This document shows, piece after piece, positions 55,582-64,000 of a DNA stretch of 64,000 nucleotides. The translations under genes were made by a program, and so were the position numbers. The DNA is from Periconia sp. R9002 (Eukaryota > Ascomycota > Dothideomycetes > Pleosporales > Periconiaceae). Position 1 is the first letter of the stretch; each line of letters starts with the position of its first letter. The notes under the pieces were generated by a model. The model searched no databases, was not told where the DNA came from, and worked only from the letters and a program-made list of their open reading frames with translations. The stretch covers positions 800,852 to 864,851 of the forward strand of contig JAMAHW010000003.1 in assembly GCA_023627715.1 (NCBI GenBank). The letters are read 5' to 3'.

Positions 55582-55860
55582 GGGTAGTATTCAAATAATG
55601 GATGGATATTTCGAGGGAGATGGCTACGCCAGTCAAGGCTACAAAAATACATATGTACTTTCTTACATGTATATGAAGGTGGGAACATGAATCCGAGGTC
55701 AGGGACGAGGCGGAGAACGACTAGCCAGATACAGAAGGTGCATGGCGCGTGGCGTACTGTATACGAGAGTCTCTCAGGCACTCACTTCACTCAAGGAGGG
55801 GAGAGAATACGTTTTGCATGAAGACTTAAAACTCTTGAGGTTCCATCTCGCCCTGAAAAT

Positions 55861-56440
55861 CTACAACTTCCCACTGCTCGTGATAACATCCTTGACAAGC
55901 TTCAACCCCTCGACCGCAAATCTCACCATATTCTTCTCCCTCTCCCCACCAAGGCCCGTGTCCACTTCTCTTGTGACAGTCTTTCCCTTCTCGCTGGCCA
56001 CAGCCAACGCCACATACCCGGGGGTCCGATTCTTCGTAGTCCCGCCCGTGGGCCCCGCGGTGCCACTCTCGCCGACAGTGTAGGTCGAGCCGAGCGTTGC
56101 GCGCGTGTGCTCCGCTAACCCGGAGACGACTTCGGGGGTAGGGCCTGAGTAGGATTTGAGGGTTTCTTTCGTCCAACCTGCGAAGGCGATGCGGGATTCG
56201 AGGGTGTAGAGAGTCAGGCCACCGCGGTAAAAGCTGGAGGCTCCGGGGAACGAGAGGAGGGCCGCGGAGATGAGGCCGCCTGCTGCCTATGTAACTTTTT
56301 AGTGATGGACTATGTGAGCGAGGTTCCTTCGGTGTTTGTACGGTTTCTGCTACTGAGATGGTCTCATTGCGTTCTCTTAACAATGCTGCCACTTCTTGAA
56401 CTATCTGGCGCAATTCTTCAGGAGGAAACGTGGACGCCAT
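55861..56440 (-). CDS. CinA C-terminal-domain (PncC-like) protein
   Basis: Two exons: 56440-56342 and 56286-55861, phase 0, intron 55 nt; 174 residues. The join gives ISVAETAAGGLISAALLSFPG, matching the S-x-AES-x-GG core of the CinA C-terminal domain. GASSFYRGGLTLYTLESR, GLAEHTRATLGSTYTVGESG and GPTGGTTKNRTPGYVALAV continue the pattern. In bacteria this domain is nicotinamide-mononucleotide deamidase, returning NMN to NaMN in NAD recycling. Fungi carry stand-alone copies; activity here is inferred. The usual Ser-Cys pair is replaced by Thr-Ala (AETAAGG), which may affect catalysis. Confidence 0.85.
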
Positions 56441-57074
56441 GGTGTTTAGAATTGGGATACAGGCAAGATGATGGGGTGTTAGTTACTGAAAGCAAATAAA
56501 TAACAAACAACCAGATTAGAAATGCAGATCGAAGCTGCAAGATTAAGCTGTCTCGAACGGGCAAAGAACGAACGGTTGGTGGGGTGCATTACGGGTATGA
56601 CGTGCTGTGGGGTAAGATGAGCTCGAATGTGCAAAATTATTACGCTACGCGTAGCCAATATAATTACTCTTTTCGATAGGTTCATAGAGATAATAGATGA
56701 CTCATTGATCGATGGTCTAAGGAGGCAGCACTGCTAAAGGAGCTGCCTAGGTACATTTTGTTTGCCTTGCCCACACCCAAACATAAGAAAGCCTCCAGGA
56801 TAGCGCCTGTGAACTGAAATAGGAAAAGATAAACCCAACGCCACCCGCTGAAATACTCTTGAAACCGGGTATCGAAAGGAAAGAACGTATAGTCGTCGTA
56901 TAGATGGCGTCGCACGAAGTGGGAATCGGTGTTGGTCTAGAGTGTTCGTGTACCGACACTGCCACACACCTTCTACGGGTGATGACTCAAAACTGTGTAA
57001 CATGTTCCGCAGAACACTCTGGACAGTCTCAAAATTTGAAAATGAGCCACCAAACCATGGATTCCACACAAAGG
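56441..57074. other. Intergenic, nothing recognised
   Basis: Between the CinA-like gene and the next minus-strand gene; no signature seen in small overlapping frames. Confidence 0.4.
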
Positions 57075-57648
57075 CTACGACGCTTGAGGATCCTGCAAGG
57101 GATGCGGAGTATCGACTGGTAATGTTGTCGATGGGCTCACGTGCTGCGAGCTCTCCGGAGAGTTATTCTTTGATGATTCGGGCGAAGGCGTTATTGATCG
57201 TGACACAATGTAAAGATCGGGATACGAGTTGAAAAAGAGGCGTTTCCAATACGCGCTTGACGGAAGCCCGATATTGGCAAGCGATGTTTTCAGGGTAGGC
57301 TTCATGGCGAACTTTTCCGCGTCTTCCGGTGGTAGGAGATCTTCGGTGCGAACCTCCAGGCGGCTGTTGCCTCGAGGAATGGGTTTCTTGGTAACACGCA
57401 TATAAGGTAGGTTTTCATCGTCTAGGAAGGCCGCCTAGAGTTAGCCCAAAACACCATGGTATGGTGCGGAACCACTCACCTTGGTCTAGTGTTTTGCACA
57501 GGTCCTGTTGTGTTGTGACCTCTAAAGCCTTGGAGCCGGAGCGGTACCTGTAGACGAGTATACTGGATTTGTCTTCTTCGTCCAGTCCGAACAAGGAGCT
57601 GGCCTTGCTTGAGGTTGAGCCGCTGGTCGACGCGCTCTTCCAAGTCAT
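57075..57648 (-). CDS. Small uncharacterised fungal protein
   Basis: Two exons: 57648-57480 and 57421-57075; the acceptor CTTCCTAG at 57422 keeps phase and gives DQDDENLPYMRVTKKPIP, whereas a closer AG leads to a stop; 171 residues. Exon 1 starts MTWKSASTSGSTSSKASSLF and includes ILVYRYRSGSKALEV and VTTQQDLCKTLDQ. Exon 2 contains KKPIPRGNSRLEVRTEDLLPP, SAYWKRLFFNSYPDLYIVSR and a Ser/Pro-rich tail. An upstream open extension to 57972 is low-complexity and probably leader sequence. Function unknown. Confidence 0.6.
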
Positions 57649-59379
57649 GGTCGGGCTTGGGCTTGTGGTATGCGAGTGGAAGGTGAGGCTGAAACAGCGG
57701 GGTACGCAATCGCCGTCGCGGTCGAGACGGTGAGTAGATGGCAGGCTTCTTGAGGTTGAATTCGGAGGGTAGTCGGTGGGGTTGTATAGAGAGGGCGCGG
57801 TGAGGCAGTGAAGTCTGGTGATGAAGAGGAGGGAAAAGGTGGAGTGATGGAGGCTTTGATGGTCAGTGGTGACGTTAGCTGCGCCCCCAGTGAAGCGGAC
57901 ACGAAATCGGCTTAGTGTGTGCGGGCGAGCGGCGACTGCCGATGGACCCTTTGTTTGTAAAATAAAATGCACTGTAAAACCTCAAGGCAGGGCTTTGCCG
58001 GTAACATAATACTGTCGATTGGGCACTACCAGTGGACTAGACAAGGCTCATGGCCCTGTGGCTGTCGTTGGCCCGATATGAATGCATGACACCTACAAAC
58101 ACCATGTACACATGTACGGTCACGTTGAGCTGCTTGATTGATGGATTGTTACATACACCGTCCGTGGAATGATTGTCGTTTGCTGGCCTGTGTCACATAG
58201 ACCAGAGGTAAATGGCAAGCATGGCCATGGTTTCAGGCATGATGGTGTGAGGACAATGAATGATTTCGACTCCTCAGGCAGGTAGAATTATCCGTTGGGC
58301 CCCCCTGAAATGTGGAAGGATTCCCCGGTGACTTGGTGACGACATATCCCTGGCGACAATGATTGAGAGCTCACAGTACTGTAGATTGATGTCGAACGTG
58401 TACTGAAGATGATTTTGGGTGCAGTTAGCCTTTAGGCCGGTACATGTAGGGATGAATAGCGTCCTGCGCCCCGCCGCCAGCGACCAGTCACATGCTGAGG
58501 CGTCATCTGGCCCTGGAATTGTGGGGCTTGCTGCCGGCTGCCAGAATGCTACACCATGCCTCATCGTTAGCCCTCTGCACAAGGAGCGTTTTTCTTTCTC
58601 GTGAGAGACGTCCATGAACACATGCAGGACCTGTGTGCCTATATGTATGGCGCTGTTAGGAAAGAGATGTGCAAGGCCGATGGTCTGTCAGCGGTCCCAT
58701 TGTTGCCTGTGCCGCCCCCAGATTTCAATCTTCCGCCCGATCGACGACGGCAGACAAGCGAGCAGGCAAGCGCGCAGGGCAGAGCGGGAGCGGGATGACC
58801 TAATCTCACGCCGCAAATCCAAAGCGTCATCATGTACTGGACGGAGAATGTAGGGAGATTGATGGAAGGGAACAAAAACAAATTTTCTGTTCTCTGATAC
58901 ACGCAAAGGCGGCGGAGCCCCCAGGCAGCTGCGACTCATGTGCACAGCCGTACCCGTGGTGCCCGGTGAGGATACAGGTATGGGTCACGGACTAATCAGA
59001 GGAGGCACTTGACCCCTTGGATGCGCAGAGCCCTCAGCCATTCCCGCACCGTCTCGGCCCACCCTCTCCCAGAGTGAAGCTTGCTACGACTGCTCCAGCA
59101 GCTATTGCACCTGCCCATGAGCCTTGCCTATGTCGACGTCAAAGGCCACTTGATGCCTGCGAATCTTTGCTCTTATTGCCAGGTTTCCCCCTAGCCTGCT
59201 TGCGCGAATCGCAACTCCTTCCCTTCTGATACCTGCCTGATCATACTCAACCAACCCTCTGCCAGCCGTGTCTAGCTAGGTATACAGCGACCCACGACGC
59301 GACTGGCCTCCCGCCGCTGCGCAAATCATCGAACCACCCTACAAATCTGCCCGCGCCTCCACCGTCCACTCCCATTGCC
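57649..59379. other. Intergenic, divergent region before the phospholipase gene
   Basis: About 1.7 kb. Overlapping short frames around 58600-58950 occur on both strands and are not supported. GC-rich sequence with CCCGCC/CGCC elements precedes the phospholipase start and may be its promoter and leader. Confidence 0.45.
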
Positions 59380-61417
59380 ATGTTACAACCCACTCCCGTC
59401 GACTCGCCGCGCGCGTCTTCGATAATGTCCACGGCCACGTCGGCCTCTTCTGCAGACAAGACCGGACACGCTTGGAGCATAGCTGTCAACGAGCACAACT
59501 GCTGGGACGATCTGATCCTGACGCTTGGTAAGTATACGTACACGTACACGTTTCTCTTTGTGCGCCAGCTAGTGTTGGAATATCCATACGCCCTCCAACC
59601 AATTACATGGTCTGGGGCGGTCTGTCAAACTTGAACATCTTGTAAGCTAACATTGTGTAATGCAGACGGGGGTGGCATCCGCGGATATGCCAGTCTTATT
59701 ATCCTACAACGCCTCATGCATGAGGTCGCCAAATGCGAACGAAAACTCCAGGATGAACTCGGCCCCGTCCCCGACTCGACGCGACACACATTCAACGAGG
59801 ATGAACTACTTCCATGCCATTATTTCGACTACATGTATGGGACTAGCACGGGCGGGCTCATATCGGTAATGCTCGCACGGTTGCGCATGACTGTCCCGCA
59901 GTGTTTGGAGATATACCGCAAAGTGGGCGATGATTTGTTTGGCCATCGAAGAAATGTGCTTCCTTTGGCCACTAAATTCCACCACAAACCTCTGGAGAAG
60001 GCCGTGCAGCGCATAGTGAGCGAATTCTGCAAGCACCACTCCAAATGCGATGGCCATGACTGGCACCCATGGGATGTCAATTCAGATGAAGATGCTTCAC
60101 TACCGGCTTCCGAGGGCTCTTCAACTTTTTCAGACATTTCAAGGAAGCAAGATCGAATTTGCCAGTCTATATGCTTGACTGCCACGCATTCGGGCCAGAT
60201 CGACGAGGCATATCTTTTGCGAACGTACGACCACAGATACGACCCGAATATCTCACCTGGTATGTATTGCCCATTCATAGAGTTCATTTAGTGTTACGCG
60301 ATATGTTGGTCTGTCTCTTCTTGCAACTTTTGTTGGTTATCAAATCATGTCTGCTTGAAATTCGCTAACTTTCACTTTAGTCTGGGTAACACCCTACAAC
60401 GAAGGTGCTGACAAACTAAAGATCTGGGAAGTCACCCGGGCCACTTCGGCAGCACCGTTTTTCTTCAAAATGCTCGAGGCCGACTTTGGCGAGAGAGGCA
60501 AGATTGGGTTCAAAGATGGGGGTATTCGAGAAAACAACCCCTCCTACGCCGCCTACAGTGAGCATGCATCACTCAAGGGCGAAGACCATGAACCAGCACT
60601 GCTCCTCTCCGTCGGCACAGGAAGGCCGGATACATCCCATGATGGCTTTGCGTCAGTCTGGCCCGGACCTTTTGGAAAAGTACCGCTGATGAAAAAATGG
60701 TCGGAAAAACTTGCTGTTTTCAAAAACGTCCTGATCAAGTACACGGAGGGTGAAGACCGCCACAAGATGATGCGTACAATAGCAAAAGGCGAACACCGGT
60801 GGTACAAGCGGCTAAATGTCGACAAGGGCCTCGGAGACATGCCTCTGGACAGTTGGGAGAAGGGCAAATGGCACAACCCCCAAACCGGTGTCACACAAGA
60901 AGTTCCGGGCGGCAAATCGCTCTCGCAGATGGAAGAAGTCACAAACGCCTATTTGAATAGGAATGAGACGAAAAAAGATCTTCTACTCGAGTATGCTCCT
61001 CCCAAGGTTGTCCTCCAGCAGGTTGCGGAACGCCTAGTTAGGCACAGAAGGATGAGGGAGGCTACCAAAAGAGACGACCTTCGCAGGTGGCAAACCCATA
61101 TGGGACAGTGGTTGACGGGCGAGTTGAAGGACGAGGATGGCGTGGTGCGAACCGATGGTAATATCGACCTGTCAGGCGCTCAACCGACAACCAGTGTGTC
61201 CAATGCGCCCATGGGCGAAGCTTCCGCATCAGAGAATCGACCCGAAGCAACCGCCCAAGCCGAAGAGCTAGAGGTACCACCCTCGTCTCCTCATCCAAAT
61301 CTCCCAACTATAGTTATAAGACAGCCTAGTGCTGCAAGCAAAGTACATCAGGTGCAGAGCAGCGCAACGGAATCCTTGCCTTCGTCGGCGAGCAAGCCTC
61401 ACGGTTCCAAGGCTTGA
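59380..61417 (+). CDS. Patatin-like phospholipase
   Basis: Three exons: 59380-59527, 59666-60259 and 60381-61417; 592 residues. The first splice builds LTLDGGGIRGYASLIIL, the oxyanion-hole motif at residues 50-57. Nucleophile Ser110 lies in GTSTGG; the catalytic Asp293 lies in KDGGIRENNPSY. A patatin core of about 330 residues is followed by a charged, Pro/Ser-rich tail of about 180 residues without a recognised domain. The enzyme class hydrolyses acyl ester bonds of phospholipids or neutral lipids. No signal peptide or membrane helix is seen, so it is probably cytosolic or membrane-associated. The start codon is the first ATG after a pyrimidine-rich leader. Confidence 0.9.
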
Positions 61418-63340
61418 ATTCGACATTCACCTATTAAACACACCTGACCGTCTCCGCAAACTCTATCCGTTGGCCAGGGCTCGAGTTCGATCATTCTCAG
61501 TCATTTCACAATCTCCCATCATATCCGCCGTTCATGATCGCCATATAAAAACAACTCTCCAATTTTCCTTTTCTAAAGTTTGATTTTGATATTTGAGTAC
61601 ATGCAACATAAAGGGAAGGCGTAGCGGATAGGGAGGATAGTCTGTTTTGCGCGATCTTGGATACCTTTGTGTCGAATGTGCCTGTCATCTGGTTGAATCA
61701 TTACGGCGTGGGCAGTTGCCTCTCCCAATCTTCAGGGAGGAAGATTAAGATGGTTTTCATCTTCCGCCGATATTTATGCATCCTGTTTTGGCGTTTCGCA
61801 TGTCATGTCGCATTTACATCCACAGCATAGTTTTTGTTTTTACCTGGTTGCTACGATATATCATGTAAGGGAGATAGCACTGTCTTTCTCCGCCCCTATT
61901 CTTGATTTTGTCGTCGATCAAGTTCTCGAATTTCCATTACATATGGTGTACGCAGCGTAGTGTTACAAAAGGCTCACGCTGCCACCTGCCCTTCTCGTAT
62001 ACCCCACCCCCGTGTTAGAAAAGAATGATCAATCCTACCTCAATATTTGGTATCAGCCAACAGTAATGGTCACAAGTTCGACGCTGATTGATTGATTTGT
62101 TTGTTCGTTCGTTCGAGTGATCGATCGTGTATGGCACGCGCCTCACTCAGTCGTCTCACTCGTTTGTGTTATCCTTTCGCCAACATATTCCAGTTAACGC
62201 TTACACTTACCAGTTCAGTCGCCGACTGGTTGCACTCATCGACCGATGAATCCATCGAGCTCATGAGTAAGAATCAAAACCCCCTCGCCCGAGGACAAAA
62301 TAGCTTCGCCATACTCACCCTCATTTATGTCCCAAGGTGCGAAGAAGGTACTACACGCCGCAGGCCTACGCGGTCAAGCAAGCACTTATACTCTCTTCTT
62401 GTTCGCCGTCTCAACGTTACGTCCTAGCACTTCTGTTCTGCTTTCAATGAGTGAGGCGGTGAGCAGACAGGCAAGCAGGTGTGCACTAGTGAACGGATTC
62501 ACCGAGAAAGTTATACCACCAAGTCCTTTCCCCACACCTCAAGATCACCAACATTAACTGGCCAAGCACAACGCCCGTGATTCCCCACGATAAGTCCAGA
62601 ACCATGTTCGTACCCGTTTCCCCGTCCTTCCCCGATCGCACAGCGCCAAACACCACCGCGCTTTTGACCGTCCTCCTGCTGTGAGACCCCCATTCTTATA
62701 TCACGTTCCCTAACATTCCTTTCCCTTCCTTTCCGGTGAGTCCAGTCTTTTCCCCTGTGCTCATTTGCTCGGATGTACACGCCTCCGGGAGCGGTACACG
62801 TTGTCCGTGTAGCGTCGTACTGTGCGTGCGTTCGTACGTGCATGTGTGTGTGTAAGAGGGGATAGTGATACATTGATGGAGCGCGCGGACCTATCCTGGG
62901 TTAGGGCTCCAGACATCTCTTCTCCATCATCCACTCACAGTTCTTTGCGGGTCTTGAGTTTTTTGAAGGGGGGGTTTGAGTCACGGCATAGGAGTCATGA
63001 TACTCACTGTGTATGTTGTGGCAATAAGGCGGCTTGACTGTAACAACGGTTTAGAGTTTTGCCTCACTTGCTTGTTGGGAAGCCTTGAGCGCTTACAAAG
63101 AGAGGATACAATGTAGTAGGAGGTACAAAAGCCGGGGAGTTTGAGATATAAAAAGCTGCTCGCCGCCCTGGGTTGAGGGGGTTTTTTCTTTCTTTCAGCA
63201 CCGTGGATTGCTCGATTTGTTGAACATGGGCTTTGGTACTCCTGTACATATGGGGTTTGATCGCCGCGGTCCGTTTTGTTGTACGTATACATGTCCCCAA
63301 TTATCTATACTGTATCATATCGTTTCGCTTCATTGATTTA
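61418..63340. other. Intergenic, nothing recognised
   Basis: No supported gene. A short tetranucleotide-type tract (GATTGATTGATTTGTTTGTTCGTTCGTTCG) spans 62085-62114; otherwise ordinary non-coding sequence. Confidence 0.45.
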
Positions 63341-63700
63341 TTCACACTTTTCTATCTCTCTCCCCTTCATCCTTCTTTCCTTCCATTTTTCCTTCCATCC
63401 TTCCTATCCACCCACTCACCTAGGCAACTAATAACACGAACCCCACACAGACTTTCCACCACCTCCACCACGACCTCCACCCCATCACCAACCTCTTAAC
63501 CCCAACTTTCCCCTTCCACCTCCACCTCCACCTCCTCCTCACAATCACAACAACCACCACCACCACCACCGCCGACGCCACAGCGACACCCACATCCCCC
63601 GTCGCATCACCAACCGGCCCTTTCCATCCCCTCCCCACCACCCTCCTCCCCATTACCACCACCGCCACCGCAATAACCCTCCCTCTCCCCCCACCAGACG
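63341..63700. repeat. Long pyrimidine-rich tract with CCACCA/CCTCCA runs
   Basis: The plus strand is dominated by C and T (CTTTCCTTCC, then CACCTCCACCTCC and CCACCACCACCACC). It resembles the long CT-rich leaders of fungal genes, or a decayed microsatellite, and precedes the possible exon at the right edge. Confidence 0.6.
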
Positions 63701-63705
63701 CCCCA

Positions 63706-63968
63706 TCCCCATTCACACCTACACCCAGCAGCACTTCTCCGAAGCAATCACGACCTCACTCCGCCGCACCACGACCCCCGTGCTGCGCTCCTCCTCGGCC
63801 TTGGACGACGACGCGCTGAGCCGCGCGGATCGCGAGTTCAAGGCCGAAACGAGGGGGATAAGGGGGTATGCGGATGCGAGGATTTTGTATGAGTTGTGGG
63901 GGAGGAGGTGTGCGCTTGGTTTTGGTGGGGGTGGAAGGGTGAGGGTGAGGAGGAAAGGGGTGTGTTGA
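63706..63968 (+). CDS. Possible 5' exon of a gene running off the window
   Basis: In one plus-strand frame the sequence reads IHTYTQQHFSEAITTSLRRT, then VLRSSSALDDDALSRADREF and GYADARILYELWGRR, which looks protein-like, before ending at a stop at 63966-63968. A GTGTGC after the GRR codons could be a donor for an intron continuing beyond the window. There is no clear ATG in this frame, so start and end are uncertain and the call is tentative. Confidence 0.25.
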
Positions 63969-64000
63969 GCCTTTTCCTTATTTTCGTTGATTTTTTGGGG

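Noticed and set aside
62511..62873. 120-codon minus-strand ORF
   Set aside because: Low-complexity Arg/Gly-rich translation without start context or similarity.
63420..63734. 104-codon minus-strand ORF rich in Val, Gly and Arg
   Set aside because: Product of the pyrimidine-rich tract read on the opposite strand, not a real protein.

Overview
The window is nuclear DNA of a filamentous ascomycete (Pezizomycotina; a Dothideomycete is my best guess, from the look of the proteins only). About two dozen genes on both strands have short GT-AG introns, mostly 50-130 nt, with recognisable branch sites, and many have clear fungal orthologues (SAGA subunit Spt3, ribosomal L19, diphthine synthase Dph5, IST1, sphingolipid delta-8 desaturase). 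No plasmid, phage or bacterial context is visible. Exon coordinates were worked out by hand by matching splice signals to reading phase.

Layout. 0.1-5.3 kb: an AIM9-like phosphotransferase-fold gene, then two related fungal proteins of unknown function, one with a duplicated 3' tail. 6-10 kb: IST1, a GH131-like secreted glucanase and a single-pass membrane protein. 10-12.8 kb: no gene seen. 12.8-20.4 kb: three uncharacterised genes, a cytochrome-b5 fusion sphingolipid desaturase, and divergently a phosphoglucomutase/phosphopentomutase. 21.7-25.0 kb: a 1119-residue uncharacterised protein with a Cys/His-rich N-terminus and an acidic C-terminus. 25.9-31.9 kb: a gene-free AT-rich tandem array of degenerate units, the strongest unexplained structure here. 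32.3-36.9 kb: DPH5, SPT3 and RPL19. 37.9-38.6 kb: a small protein with a RapZ-C-like motif. 39.2-45.4 kb: a 2-oxoglutarate oxygenase, a divergent NCS1 permease and a Zn2Cys6 regulator, with three CCG-N-CGG sites between the first two; I read this as a small nutrient-use cluster. 45.9-57.6 kb: F-box protein, GMC oxidoreductase, a large membrane protein, a CorA-like protein, a CinA C-terminal-domain protein and a small unknown. 59.4-61.4 kb: a patatin-like phospholipase. The last 2.6 kb is mostly non-coding and pyrimidine-rich, with a possible exon at the right edge.

The array (25.87-31.93 kb) repeats short boxes: GAAACATG, ATTCCATG/CCCACAT, CAGTCC(CA)CACAT and GCTCATG. Spacing is 250-266 bp on the left and 166-188 bp further right. 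The boxes are retained while much of the sequence between them is not. On the minus strand its right end carries a TATAAATA box followed by a 44-nt pyrimidine tract, the form of a strong fungal core promoter pointing into the array, yet no long ORF follows. Candidate explanations are a long non-coding RNA with repeated elements, a nucleosome-phased satellite or small regional centromere, or a decayed satellite.
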